Shown piece after piece: positions 1-9,564 of a stretch of 64,000 nt of DNA. The translations under genes and the position numbers were made by a program. Under the pieces are notes generated by a model that was not told the origin of the DNA, searched no databases, and saw only the letters and a list, made by a program, of their open reading frames with translations. The stretch's first letter is position 1, and each line of letters begins with the position of its first letter. The stretch lies in the NCBI GenBank assembly GCA_003611745.1, contig RAYF01000018.1, forward strand, positions 34,214-98,213. Direction: 5' to 3'. This DNA is from a bacterium D16-36. Lineage in GTDB: Bacteria; Bacillota; Clostridia; Lachnospirales; Lachnospiraceae.

Positions 1-1122
1 AACTAGCGCATTAATCTGAATCATCTCACCTGCTATCAACCGAATTTGCTGTGATGTATTATAGAGCCTCGGAAAAAGCCCTGATGCCAGAAACAAAATA
101 ATGCTTGTTCCAACTGTTGCCAGAACAGAAAACGTAATAACCTTTGCCGCTGTCTCCTTCGCCTCCTCAAACTCATTTGCCCCCAGATTCTGCCCTACCA
201 AAATAGCCACACAGCTCCCCATTGCTATGAAGACAATATTAAATAGATTTGCAATGGTACTTGTAATATTCAAGGCTGCTACCACAGACAATCCCCTGAC
301 TGAAAAACACTGGTTGATCATTGCCATCCCCCCTGCCCAAAGTATCTCATTGAGCATCAACGGCGTCCCCTTGACCAAAATTTTCCTTGTAAGCGTCATC
401 GGCACTTTCAAGGAACGGTAAGCCCCTATAATAAATAAATTCTTCCCTGACTGAAAATGTGTCCAGCATACCACAATTGCGCACTCTATCACTCTGGATA
501 CCACGGTTGCCACGGCAGCACCCGCCACACCCATCCTTGGTGCACCAAAATTTCCAAAAATAAGAATATAATTCAGCACCAGATTAACAATAACCGCTGC
601 AATTCCGGCAGCCATAGGCACAACAGTCTCACCCGTCTCACGAAGTGTGCTGGCATATATCTGTACAACTATAAAAGGAACAATCTCAAATAAAATAACC
701 CCAAGATATGCCATCCCATGCCTGAATGTCGCTGCTGAATCCTCCGCACTGGATGCTGTTAAAAACATTTGAATGAGATTCTGCCCAAAGCCAATAAATA
801 CTATGAATGTTAATACCGCAATCACCATTCCTGTAATAACCTTAAACCGAAATGTATCCCTTACCCCTTTAAAATCTTTACATCCAAAGAACTGCGCACC
901 AAAAATCCCTGCTCCTGACAATCCTCCAAATACACAAAGATTAAACACGAATACAAACTGGTTAACAATCGCTACTCCTGACATCTGTTCCGTGCCAAGC
1001 TGCCCTACCATAATATTGTCCAAAAAACCTACAAAATTTGTAATAGCATTCTGCACCATTATCGGAATAGCAAGCCATAAAAGCTTTTTATAAAACTTCC
1101 AATCCCCAAAATATTTTTTCAT
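1..1122 (-). CDS. MATE family efflux transporter, C-terminus beyond window
   Basis: The minus-strand frame opens at ATG 1120-1122 and runs uninterrupted for 374 codons off the left edge. The protein begins MKKYFGDWKFYKKLLWLAIP and consists of successive hydrophobic membrane segments. It contains the MATE-typical stretches NFVGFLDNIMVGQLG near residue 30 and FGGLSGAGIFGAQFFG near residue 67. MATE proteins have 12 helices and about 450 residues and export drugs or metabolites using H+ or Na+ gradients, so roughly the last 75 residues are missing here. A purine-rich AGGAAAG lies about 17 bases upstream, which is rather far for a ribosome site. Substrate unknown. Confidence 0.9.
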   Translation of the reverse strand, partial: MKKYFGDWKFYKKLLWLAIPIMVQNAITNFVGFLDNIMVGQLGTEQMSGVAIVNQFVFVFNLCVFGGLSGAGIFGAQFFGCKDFKGVRDTFRFKVITGMVIAVLTFIVFIGFGQNLIQMFLTASSAEDSAATFRHGMAYLGVILFEIVPFIVVQIYASTLRETGETVVPMAAGIAAVIVNLVLNYILIFGNFGAPRMGVAGAAVATVVSRVIECAIVVCWTHFQSGKNLFIIGAYRSLKVPMTLTRKILVKGTPLMLNEILWAGGMAMINQCFSVRGLSVVAALNITSTIANLFNIVFIAMGSCVAILVGQNLGANEFEEAKETAAKVITFSVLATVGTSIILFLASGLFPRLYNTSQQIRLIAGEMIQINALV

Positions 1123-1172
1123 TTATAATTACTCAACTTTCCTAATCTTAAATTTACTTTAAAAGTAAAGCC

Positions 1173-1334
1173 TAGTATAATCCAATTTAATTACCATGCC
1201 TTTTGGTGATAATGCTTTTTCGAAAGTGCATGTGTAAAAACGTAGGCGTAGTGGGCTACGCTGAGGATTTTACACATGTGCTGTCGGGAAAGCAGACCAG
1301 CAAAAGGTACGGTTAATTAAATTGGGTTATACTA
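1173..1334. repeat. 162-bp foldback (MITE-like) element
   Basis: The ends are near-perfect inverted copies: TAGTATAATCCAATTTAATTA on the left against its complement on the right with one mismatch. The complementarity continues inward to a central palindrome around GTAGTGGGCTAC. The whole unit can fold into one long hairpin. No coding frame is seen. It resembles small non-autonomous transposable or REP-like elements and shares its overall plan, though not its end sequence, with the repeat at 2061-2229. Confidence 0.7.
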
Positions 1335-1336
1335 GC

Positions 1337-1458
1337 ATTTGAGAATACACTATGCTTACATAAGGGTATTCTCAAATATTTGGCGTGCTACCAATATGAG
1401 CAAGTTTCTTAATAAGTCACATACAGAAATAACTGCTATAAACAAGCAGTTATTTCTG
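1337..1458. other. two intergenic hairpins
   Basis: Two perfect stems follow the foldback element. ATTTGAGAATAC (1337-1348) pairs with 1366-1377, and CAGAAATAACTGCT (1424-1437) pairs with 1445-1458. Neither is followed by a clear T tract in either direction, so they are not confident terminators. The remaining stretch up to 1754 is AT-rich and shows no gene. Confidence 0.5.
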
Positions 1459-1754
1459 GGATAAAATTATTTACAAACAACCATTAACAACAAGATAATC
1501 TTCAATTATTAATGGATGCCATCTGATTTATATTTACTATATTATACAATTTTCGTCTTATTGTCAATCATCTTTTTCAAAAATCATCTTTTTTTTGCTG
1601 CTATTCCTATTATTATCCTATAAACAGATTAAAGCACAAGCGAAGTTCATACCCTTATTTACCATTTCCTTTCTATTCGTTGACAGAAAACATTTGTAAT
1701 GATAAAATTTATTCATCACAATAAACAATCTAAAAGATGTATAAGGAGAGTAGA

Positions 1755-2060
1755 ATGAACAACAAAAATAAAGAATTCTTTTTCGACGGAGATGAAAATG
1801 AAGTTGCCGTAATCACTTTTACTGACAGCGATGGTATCACTGTTCAGGCCGAGGTCATAGCAAATGTAGAAATCGAAGAGTTCAATAAAGAATACATTGC
1901 AACTCTTCCTATCAAAGAAGTGGGAAAATATAAAGAAAACAATATGATTATTTTAGAGTACAGTGAAGACGAAGAAGGCAACCCGCAGTTCTCTGGAATT
2001 ACTGATCCGCAGGAACTGCAGGAAGTCTCAGACATTTTTATGGAATACTTTAGTTCATAA
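1755..2060 (+). CDS. DUF1292 family small acidic protein
   Basis: A 101-residue acidic protein beginning MNNKNKEFFFDGDENEVAVI. The composition and the pattern of a beta-rich body, a YSEDEEGNP segment near residue 75 and a short helical end match DUF1292, a family widespread in Firmicutes with no established function. ATG 1755 is chosen over the in-frame ATG at 1737 because AAGGAGAG ends a few bases before it. A foldback repeat begins directly after the stop codon. The cell role cannot be inferred. Confidence 0.85.
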   Translation: MNNKNKEFFFDGDENEVAVITFTDSDGITVQAEVIANVEIEEFNKEYIATLPIKEVGKYKENNMIILEYSEDEEGNPQFSGITDPQELQEVSDIFMEYFSS

Positions 2061-2229
2061 GCTAGAGCGTGTTTAAAAATTGCTTTTTATAAGATGTGTT
2101 TCCACACTTTGTGGGAGATTTGTTCCATATTTAGGAGGTGTAGCGAGCTACATTGACTAAATTTGGGGCAAATATAGCGCAAAGTGGGGGACGCAGATTG
2201 TGAGAATGAATTTTCAAACACGCTCTAGC
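2061..2229. repeat. 169-bp foldback (MITE-like) element
   Basis: Perfect 14-bp terminal inverted repeats, GCTAGAGCGTGTTT at 2061-2074 and its complement at 2216-2229, enclose imperfectly complementary arms and a central GTAGCGAGCTAC palindrome. It abuts the stop codon of the preceding gene. A lone end-like sequence (TTAGAGCGTATTTGAAAA) occurs near 59725, suggesting the family is dispersed. No coding capacity. Confidence 0.75.
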
Positions 2230-2263
2230 ATACTGCTTTCAACAGCGTTGCTTATGAACACAC

Positions 2264-2310
2264 AAAAAACCGGCAGACATTCAGATATCTCTGAAACCTA
2301 CCGGTTTTTA
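2264..2310. terminator. Rho-independent terminator
   Basis: AAAAACCGG pairs with CCGGTTTTT across a loop of about 27 bases. Flanking A and T runs would let it stop transcription in both directions. It lies downstream of the DUF1292 gene and its foldback repeat. The remaining 280 bases to 2591 are AT-rich, with no gene seen. Confidence 0.7.
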
Positions 2311-2591
2311 GTTTGTTCCTTATGTAATCATATAATGAGGAATAAAATGTCAACATCTCTTTTCAATCTTGAAAGAAATGCCAACTATGCAACGGCAATT
2401 TATAATATATATATTCTACACCTTTTTACAACTTTTTTGAAGCCCCAAAATAACATTTTTGCCACTTTTCTGCCACTTTTTTTATGATATTTTCCAAAAA
2501 TGCATCAAAAACATATAATTCAATATCTTTACACACATATCTTATGCCTCTCGCCCTTGTAACTTTCCCTCATCCCTACCTTCCTACCAAG

Positions 2592-3578
2592 TCAAAAACC
2601 AAACTGGCCTGCTATCTCAATAGCATTCTCTGCCATATCCCTCGGAAATCCCCTTGATATCAGCTTGTCTATCGTATTGTAGCCATTCCTTATTTCTAAA
2701 ACAGCTTCTTTCATCTGCCTACACGCAGCCTTTCTTCCCTCTTTTCTGCCTTCCTCTTTTCCTCTTTCCAAACATTCTTCCTGCATATCATCCCATGCCT
2801 TACACATATTTACCACCTCTTCATTTTCTTCTTCGATTACCAATCTTGTTTTTGTACAGGCACTGAGTAATTCTGCAGCGTCCCTTTCCATATACATATA
2901 ATTCTCTTTAAAGTCATCCAATAGTTTTTCCATTGCCGCCTTGCTGCCTGATGCACCAATAAACCGCATCACATACTGCAAACTATCCCCAAGGCTGCTG
3001 TAGTCCTTCTCTGTCATCTGGTGTGGATCTATCAGATTGAGCCGATATTCCCCGACACAATCTAAAACCTCCTGACTGCTATCACAAAGCATTTCATGCA
3101 GGCTGCACGGTCCATCCCATGGCCTTTGCCCAAAATAAACAATTACTGTAATTACTGGAACCAGCCTGTCTTCTTTTTTCAAACCAGATAAAAATTCTGC
3201 GCCTGTCATAACATCCCTTTCACCCTTATGTTTGTCTGCCATTTTAGATACCTGTCCTGCATAGTTTAGCGCATCATACAACATAGTCCGAACCGGCATG
3301 GCATAATGTACTTCTGTCTGGTTTTCTATCCCTATAAACAGATATCCCGTTTCCTCAGCTACTTTAAATACGCACTGCTTTAAGATATCCCTGTATTTTT
3401 CAACCGACCTCTTTCCACCAGTTCTATCTGGCAGCAAGATAACCTCCGATGCATCCACACTCCTAAGATCTGTCGGCCTGACAGCTTCCCTGCCATGAAA
3501 TACATAGTAATTTACCAGTTGTGCAAAAATGTCATTTCTGGACATATAATTCTTCGCTACAGTATTCTGTACTCCCAA
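2592..3578 (-). CDS. Rpn family recombination-promoting nuclease/putative transposase
   Basis: A 328-residue protein of the Rpn/YhgA-like (PF04754-type) PD-(D/E)XK family, whose E. coli members are DNA endonucleases that stimulate RecA-independent recombination. Recognisable parts are the N-terminal NDIFAQLVNYYVFHGRE block, the core GYLFIGIENQTEVHYAMPVR with its E-x-Q element near residue 90, and a C-terminal charged coiled stretch (CLERGKEEGRKEGRK), typical of the group. The start is assigned to TTG 3578 because AGGAGG lies seven bases upstream; the upstream ATG at 3620 lacks such a site. A family-like first residue pattern (GVQNTVAKNYMS) supports this choice. Confidence 0.82.
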   Translation of the reverse strand: MGVQNTVAKNYMSRNDIFAQLVNYYVFHGREAVRPTDLRSVDASEVILLPDRTGGKRSVEKYRDILKQCVFKVAEETGYLFIGIENQTEVHYAMPVRTMLYDALNYAGQVSKMADKHKGERDVMTGAEFLSGLKKEDRLVPVITVIVYFGQRPWDGPCSLHEMLCDSSQEVLDCVGEYRLNLIDPHQMTEKDYSSLGDSLQYVMRFIGASGSKAAMEKLLDDFKENYMYMERDAAELLSACTKTRLVIEEENEEVVNMCKAWDDMQEECLERGKEEGRKEGRKAACRQMKEAVLEIRNGYNTIDKLISRGFPRDMAENAIEIAGQFGF

Positions 3579-3770
3579 TGTTTTCCTCCTTTTCTCAGGA
3601 ATCGCCGTAAAAAAGGGCACAGACTTCGCTTGCTGCTGTTCCCTGCCTAGCTTGCAGGAGTTCTTAAAAAATCTCCTGCTTCTCTGTGGATAAAAGCATA
3701 GATTTCTTAAGAATGCGCCAAAACGCTGAGAATATAGATTGTTTTAGAATATAGAAATATGCTTTTTCTA

Positions 3771-3799
3771 AGTATAGCAGATTCATTTAGCTTTTGCAA
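3771..3799 (-). promoter_or_regulatory. sigma-A-like promoter of the Rpn gene
   Basis: Reading the minus strand, TTGCAA (3794-3799) and TATACT (3771-3776) are separated by exactly 17 bases. The implied leader is about 185 bases and contains a small hairpin (GCAGGAG paired with CTCCTGC, 3654-3679). Confidence 0.55.
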
Positions 3800-3895
3800 T
3801 ATTTATTTTCGTATGTATACAGAAAATATTTTTTTATGGTATATGTTAGCGTGCAACGCTAAAGAATAAAAACCTATCGCATTCAAATCCATAAA

Positions 3896-6800
3896 ATTCT
3901 TAAGGGTGTAAATAAAGGAACGACATCCATCAGGGTTGCAGCCAAGGACGGCAGCAAGCAGTACACGGACGTAAGGGTCAACGTGACAAAGGGAGCTGAT
4001 GCCCCTGATGTATCGGACGCCCCTGCTGTTCCCGGCAAGGAAGCCAAGAATGTGGAGATTTCCCTTGAGAACCCATTCTCAGCAGACTACAAGGATACCG
4101 TGCTGGTCGGGACAAATGCACAGCTTAAGGTAAGACTGACAGACGAGGACGGCAAGCCGGTTGCAAACACAGAGGTTGTGCTGGGTGCTAAGGTATTGTA
4201 TGATAAAAATCTAAATGGTTATAATTCATATGCATTCAGAACTCTTTCCGATGCTGCAAAGAGGACAGATGCAAATGGTTATGTGACATTTGTATACGGT
4301 CTTGGTATTACCCATGATGCACAGAATAGGCCGATTGACGCTACAAGAGATGATTTTGTGTCAAGCTATAAACTGACAGCTTCTGTAGCAAATGGTGCTC
4401 AGGCTTCTACAGATGTTAAGTTTGGCGCATTGGATTCAAACAGCATTACGGATGTAGATGTCCTAAATGATAATAATCCAGTTGCAGAGAAGAAAGGATA
4501 CACGGCTGAGGAACCAACAAAAGATGACGGCGGAATGCGCTTTGTAACAGAAACACAGAGCAGATTGGGACAGGGTACCAGAGTACAGTATGTTAACAGC
4601 CAGACAGTTTCCTCTGTTGACGGCAGCCACAAAGTAGGTATCGCATCGGGCGTTCCTTCCCTTATTCTGCCAGGGGCAAAGTCAACAGAAGCTTCTGATA
4701 TCAAGGAAGTAGTAACTTTTGATACAGGTAAGTACTCTACTTATACAACAGCACACTGGGCAAAAGTAATTGATAGCGTGAAGGCTTCTCAGTTACAGTA
4801 TGCTACAGTAAACTTTGGCAAGCTGAGCTTATCCAAGTATACAAGATTTGCAGTTCGGGCATATATTGTAGATGATCCTGCTAATCCTACTGCTGATGGT
4901 AAGTATCAATCAATCGATTTAAATGGTGCTGACTCCGGTGATGCATATATTGTAAAAGGCCAAAAGGTATCCGGTGATTTCGCTGTACAGATTCCGATTG
5001 ATGAGAAGTATAATGGTTATCTTTATGTAACAGCACAGGTTGAATCCAAGGGACAGGTTAACACAGATGTAAATGAAGGCTTTACAGTAAAGAATGTATT
5101 AGGTGTACATCGCAAAGGTGTTGTGAATAAAGAAACGATTCCATTAAAGGATGTAAGTGTTACATGGGCTAAGGATGAAGAGGCAACATATACTCTGGAA
5201 CAGCAGATTACATCCGGTGACTTGAAAACATTCTTTGATAAGGCATATGTTGGTTATAACTACACATACTGGTATAAGACACCTGCATTCCCACGTACTG
5301 GTAATGCGATTATCCGCATACTGGACAGCCAGAATAAAGTGGTTGATTATTATGCAATGCCTACACAGAATAAGGAAGATTCAAGTTCTGTTACCAAGTA
5401 TGCAAATGTGAATGAACTTATTGATACTGTTTCTACTACAACTGTACACCGTATCTCAGAAAAAGAAGCTACTAATCTGAATGCTGGTACTGTCACATCA
5501 ACAGCAGCCGGTTATGCAGAGGTTGATTCAAATGATTCTGGTATTACACATGTGGTTGGTACTTTGACATCTACAAACCCTGAGATTGTCATTGACCCAA
5601 CAAACGCAAAGGTTTACTCTTCTGTACATTGGAATCCGGTTCCGGTAAACGTGCAGGTGACTCATGCAAGAGGCGCCGCTATTGTAGGGCAGCAGATTGT
5701 ATTAAAAGCACAGCTTGCTGATAAGAACGGCAACCCAGTTGCAGTACGTAACCAGCCAGTTAAGTTCTTCTGGGATGGTAAAGAGATAACAAAGGCTATG
5801 AACAGAGTTGGCGATGCTACTAGGATTAAGGTTGATGAAGTAACAAATGAACTTGGCCAGGCAGAGTTAGTCCTTACATCTGCTAAGAAGGCAGCTGTTG
5901 CTGGGATTTCAGCACAGGCAGGGGCAACTGGTTCAGGATATCAGTTAGGCTATGTACTTGGTGGTAAGACAGTTACAGCACCGCATGTAGACCTGTATTG
6001 GTTAGATGCTAACCTTTACTTCGAGCCAAACGCTAACACAACGGAGCGTGTTTCTACAAGTACCGGCCAGCCAGCAGTAGTAACATCTTCTTTACTGGTT
6101 GAAAAAGTTCAGCCTACCGTAAATGAGCACTGGGCATATGAAGTCCGGACATCAGGCGATATTGCTCCTAAATGTGATTTATTTAGAGACAATTATAGCA
6201 TTGTTGAGATTACAGGTCTGAATATCGGCACAACTGTTGGTGTAGGTTCTAAGGGTACTGTAACAGACAATGCAAACGGTAAGGCAAATGTAACATCTAC
6301 CGTTGCCGGTAAGACACAGCTTATCAATGTATTGAATAGAAGTTCTATCGGAACAGATATAACATTTACAGCTAAGAGTACAGATGCTTGGCGTGCACCG
6401 ATTACACTTGACTATGTAGGTACAGGTACCCCTTCGCTGGATAAGAAGCTGACACTGGATATTGATTGGACTGCAGGTGTTCCTACAGCTGACTTTATCG
6501 TTCCAACTAGTGATAAGGCTAATATTAGGGTAGCTAAGAATGATGGTGTAAAAGTATATGTACAGGTACACGATGCAAATGGTAACATATTGCGAGGGAA
6601 GAAAGTTGAAATGGAGGTTACTGGTGACAAGGGTGACGTAAGTAGTGATAATGGCGTGACTTTTGCTCAGACTGCTACTGTTTCAACAAATGACTTAGGT
6701 ATAGCTGAGTTTACTGTTAAAGCAAAGAGTACGGCAGATGCTGGTGATGCTGCTACATTGGTAGTTAAAGCTGCTGACATTGCAGGTGTATTCTCATACA

Positions 6801-7219
6801 ACCTTAAATTTGTCGATGTAGACGCAATAGATAACAGTTCTCAGGGTACATTTAAGGTCGCTGGTAAAGTTGGTGAAGTTGGTTATACTGTATTTAACCC
6901 TACAGATAAGACCATTAAACTGACATTTACAAACTATGTATACGCTCCATCCGTTATTAAGGAACAGTTTACTGTGAAATACAATAATGTTCCACAGACT
7001 ATCACAGATATAGAAGTTGCTAATAATACAATTACATTGAAGATTCCTGGTTTAACACAGTTTGATGATGCTAAGGATTTCGAGGTTGTAATTAGTAACA
7101 CTCCTGTTTCTAAGACAATTGATGATGGTGTTAAATACACATTAGTAAGTACTGATGCTCAGTTTGTTGATCCTACAGCACTTACAGTGAAGTTTGATAC
7201 TGCTGGTAAGCGTAAATAA
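3896..7219 (+). pseudogene. 5'-truncated silent copy of the Ig-like surface protein gene
   Basis: The open frame from about 3896 to 7219 encodes a close paralogue of the body of the 1257-residue surface protein read from 9758-13531 on the opposite strand. Homology starts abruptly at CTTAAGGGTGT (residues LKGV), so the signal peptide, the first Ig-like domains and the promoter are missing. The in-frame stop at 3860-3862 leaves only a GTG at 3983 without a ribosome site. Blocks such as SLENPFSADYKDTVLVGTNA are identical in both copies, while others (for example residues after VVLGAK) differ. Homology continues past the stop codon through the terminator. It is best read as an unexpressed cassette able to recombine with the expressed gene. 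Expression from read-through cannot be excluded. Confidence 0.8.
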
Positions 7220-7293
7220 TACATTGTTATCATTATTGACAGAGTAACAGGCTTCAAAAAATATAAGTTGATTATATTTTGAGAGTTTATGAG

Positions 7294-7335
7294 ACCCCTC
7301 ACGGAGTAGGAAACCACTTCGTGAGGGTTTTTTTT
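7294..7335 (+). terminator. Rho-independent terminator of the silent cassette
   Basis: CCCTCACG pairs with CGTGAGGG and is followed by eight T residues. The same terminator, slightly diverged and inverted, ends the expressed copy at 9644-9693. Confidence 0.85.
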
Positions 7336-7436
7336 GATCTAGATATATAATCCCATGCCTTGCCAGTACTGCGATAGCTGCACCTCTCCCGTGCACCATT
7401 ATGCTTTGCAGCTTATTGCAGGGTATTTGGCTTTTT

Positions 7437-7592
7437 TCTAAATATTCAGCAATTCGGCAATATTAGAAAAGTAATGTACAAATCACAGAGTGATTGTTTC
7501 TGGTTTTGGTTGTAATGATGGAATGGGTATCACTTCATTTCCTTATTAATCTTAGTCAGTCAACCCCTTGTGGGCAGTTGCTCCTTACAAGC
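7437..7592 (-). pseudogene. internally deleted Uma2 gene relic
   Basis: The left part (CAGCAATTCGGCAATATTAG onward) matches the 3' end of the intact Uma2 gene at 7927. After TGTACAAATCA the sequence jumps directly to the first codons and leader of that gene (CAGAGTGATTGTTTCTGG, then CAACCCCTTGTGG). About 450 bases of coding sequence are missing, so this is a deletion derivative of a second Uma2 copy. Confidence 0.75.
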
Positions 7593-7669
7593 ATTGGTAA
7601 ACGGTAGATAGTGCGTACCTATACAAAATTGGAGCAAACCTGTATGATAGAAACAGATTTGCTCCAGTC

Positions 7670-7890
7670 TTATTTCACTTCTTCTTTATCAGGCTTCCTA
7701 CAGTTCGCAGGGAGGTTTGGCGACCAAGGGAGCAGATCATCCAGAAAGCTCCGGTCAGTGTCATCCAGATGCCTGGGTATCTCAGTAAGCAGGTATTCAA
7801 AGTAATCATATGGCTTCAGATTGTTTGCTTTTGCTGTTTCGGCTATGCTGTAGATGATCGCGCTGGACCTTGCCCTGGCATAAGAACTAT
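7670..7890 (-). pseudogene. IS66-type transposase C-terminal fragment
   Basis: The minus strand encodes about 70 residues that match the C-terminal end of IS66 TnpC, including ARSSAIIYSIAETAKANNLK and PYDYFEYLLTEIPRHLDD, and ends at TAA 7670-7672. No start codon or upstream transposase domains are present. A hairpin with 8-bp arms (GGAGCAAA/TTTGCTCC, 7631-7665) follows the stop. The fragment sits between the Uma2 relic and the intact Uma2 gene, indicating past insertion and decay. Confidence 0.75.
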
Positions 7891-7926
7891 TTTTACAACT
7901 TATATAAGTGGTTTGTTGACTTTTGG

Positions 7927-8490
7927 CTAAATGTTCAGCAATTCGGCAATATCAGCGAAATTGATGTACAAATCATCATAGATGTTGACTTTGATAATGG
8001 ATTCAAAAGGATATTGAACGCTTACAATGTTATTCTCAAAGTAATTTACGGTTATAGTCTTTCTCCTTGGATCTACAATCCAATATTCACGCACTCCATA
8101 GTTCTTGTAATAATAGAGTTTACGGATATAGTCATCTGATGGATTGCCGGGGGAAACAATTTCAATGATGAAATCCGGCGCTCCATTACACCTTCTTTCA
8201 TCCAGCTTATCCTTATCACAGACAACCATTATATCAGGCTGGACGATTATCAAGGGATTATCAGACAGCTTTACATCAAACGGAGCACTGAAAATGCTGC
8301 AGCCTCCTTTCTTGCGGAGTAAATAGTTGTTTATAATAGTAGACAGCTGCATAGAGATTGACTGATGTGTCTGCGAAGGGCTGGCCATATCATAGATAAT
8401 GCCATCAAAGACCTCTACCCTTTTTTCCTCTGGAAGAGCTTCATATTGCTCCAGAGTGATTGTTTCCGGTTTTGGTTGTAATGCTGGCAT
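7927..8490 (-). CDS. Uma2 family (DUF820) restriction-endonuclease-like protein
   Basis: A 187-residue PD-(D/E)XK-fold protein. The core runs from VQPDIMVVCDKDKLD, near residue 85, to PDFIIEIVSPGNPSDDYIRK and the YYYKNYGVREYWIVDP block, near residue 135, which is characteristic of Uma2. The biological substrate of this abundant family is unknown. ATG 8488-8490 follows GGAAAGGAAGTG; a GTG nine bases upstream is less well placed. The leader and promoter are homologous to an antisense-RNA-like unit at 9466-9564. The first codons (MPALQ) resemble those of the Fic gene at 29589. Confidence 0.85.
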   Translation of the reverse strand: MPALQPKPETITLEQYEALPEEKRVEVFDGIIYDMASPSQTHQSISMQLSTIINNYLLRKKGGCSIFSAPFDVKLSDNPLIIVQPDIMVVCDKDKLDERRCNGAPDFIIEIVSPGNPSDDYIRKLYYYKNYGVREYWIVDPRRKTITVNYFENNIVSVQYPFESIIKVNIYDDLYINFADIAELLNI

Positions 8491-8565
8491 GGGTATCACT
8501 TCCTTTCCTTAATTAATCTTAATTGGTCAACCCCTTGTGGACGGAGTTGCTCCTTTTATGCCTTT

Positions 8566-8594
8566 AATATAACGCATCCGACAGCAGTGCGCAA
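8566..8594 (-). promoter_or_regulatory. promoter of the Uma2 gene
   Basis: On the minus strand, TTGCGC (8589-8594) and TATATT (8566-8571) are separated by 17 bases. The segment 8511-8601 is repeated at about 9516-9607 with few differences, including both promoter boxes. Confidence 0.65.
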
Positions 8595-8864
8595 GGGCTT
8601 TTACGATTCCTTCACGGAAATCAATTTTCAGACTTATTTGTCATACTAATCCACCCCTGATATCTTTACTGTGAAAGTAACTTTGACAAATTGGAGTGAT
8701 GGATTTTACTTTGACAAACTTTAGCTACAGGGGTAAAATTCCAAAAAACAAGAGTAAATATATAGTAATCTCCGAGAAAATATGATACAATATTCGTAGT
8801 CAGTGTAGACAGTATGGGGATAGTTCCTCGGTTGCCCTTTTCGGAAACGGAAAGGGGGGTTACT

Positions 8865-8948
8865 ATGAACACGTTAGAAGTATTGACATTGCTTTTGGTG
8901 GTTTTCGCCGCCTTGGCTTACATAGATAATCACAACAACCGTAAATAG
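8865..8948 (+). CDS. type I toxin-like hydrophobic peptide
   Basis: A 27-residue peptide, MNTLEVLTLLLVVFAALAYI followed by a short polar basic tail (DNHNNRK). One membrane helix plus a charged end is the pattern of Hol-Tox/TxpA-like type I toxins of Firmicutes. An AAAGGGGGG purine run precedes the ATG. An extended -10 promoter (TATGATACAAT, TACAAT at 8786-8791) lies upstream. An antisense RNA gene overlaps the 3' untranslated region. A plus-strand terminator at 9118-9144 would end the mRNA. Toxicity is inferred from family resemblance only. Confidence 0.7.
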   Translation: MNTLEVLTLLLVVFAALAYIDNHNNRK

Positions 8949-8950
8949 GC

Positions 8951-9066
8951 AGAAAAAAGCTATCCTCTACTCGCAATAGGGGATAGCTTGCATTGTGTTA
9001 CTCATTGTTTCGCATCAAGTTTCCGTCTGGGGTAATGGGGACGTTCCAATATCTCCATTACCTTCT
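8951..9066 (-). ncRNA. antisense RNA antitoxin candidate
   Basis: Minus-strand promoter TTGCAA (9096-9101), a 17-base spacer and TATAAT (9073-9078) would start an RNA near 9066. It would run into the hairpin AAGCTATCC...GGATAGCTT followed by TTTTTT at 8951-8989, just after the toxin stop codon. An RNA of about 115 nt complementary to the toxin mRNA 3' end is the RatA/SR4-type antitoxin arrangement. Confidence 0.65.
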
Positions 9067-9117
9067 ACACTGATTATAAACGATTCTTTGCTTATTTGCA
9101 AGTGAAAAATTTAGGAA

Positions 9118-9144
9118 TGGGGATGTTTCGGCATCCTCATTTTT
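9118..9144 (+). terminator. terminator of the toxin mRNA
   Basis: TGGGGATG pairs with CATCCTCA around a TTTCGG loop and is followed by ATTTTTAT. It lies beyond the antisense RNA promoter, so toxin and antisense transcripts would overlap fully. Confidence 0.55.
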
Positions 9145-9171
9145 ATATATCAACATGACTTAGCTTCCCTA

Positions 9172-9371
9172 AAGGAACCTTTCGGTTCCTTGCAAGCATT
9201 GCTTTTGGGTCTTCACTTCGTTGCGGTCCGTTTTAGACAAGCGTCCACCGGACGCTTAAAACTGTTGCGTATGCGAGAATAAACGGTAGGAAATTTTTAG
9301 TAAAAAAGAGTTAGGCAGGGATATTGCCATATTAGAGGAGCTTAAGATTATTTATAATATGGCAATATCTT
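9172..9371. other. intergenic stretch with three hairpins, no gene
   Basis: Stems AAGGAACC/GGTTCCTT (9172-9191), AAGCGTCC/GGACGCTT (9239-9257) and a perfect 15-bp pair GATATTGCCATATTA/TAATATGGCAATATC (about 9319-9371) are visible. No coding frame with a ribosome site is present. The last repeat lies between the two inverted surface-protein copies, but no recombinase gene adjoins it. Confidence 0.45.
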
Positions 9372-9465
9372 ACTTGAACTGATTATTAGTTCCTTTGCTT
9401 CACTCCATAAATCTTTTGGACAGTTCCTTACATTCGTGTTTACGTTTTGTAAGTAGCTATACATA

Positions 9466-9564
9466 GCAAAAGCCACCCTGATACTTTGACCGGTAGATGG
9501 GTGGCATTGCTATCTTATTAATCTTAATCGGCCACCCCCTTGTAAACGGGGCTGCTCCTTTTAT
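9466..9564 (-). ncRNA. orphan antisense-RNA-like transcription unit
   Basis: The promoter TTGCGC (9594-9599), 17 bases, TATATT (9571-9576) is a copy of the Uma2 promoter. About 60 bases downstream the RNA would meet the hairpin GCCACCC/GGGTGGC (9472-9505) followed by TTTTGCT. No toxin-like peptide was found opposite it. Its layout matches the antitoxin RNAs at 43546-43663 and 44080-44172, so it may be the survivor of a degraded type I locus. Confidence 0.5.

Noticed and set aside
6179..6571. Cys/Tyr-rich minus-strand frame, also seen at 10379-10702 plus
   Set aside because: It occurs only opposite the Ig-like coding sequence in both paralogues and lacks start signals; a shadow of codon bias.
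8640..8760. Direct repeat AACTTTGACAAA and CCCCTG/CAGGGG pair as a regulatory operator
   Set aside because: Only two copies with no clear gene relationship; too weak to call.
9319..9371. 15-bp inverted repeat as an invertible promoter switch
   Set aside because: The arms enclose only about 20 bases with no promoter, and no recombinase gene lies nearby; a simple hairpin is more likely.
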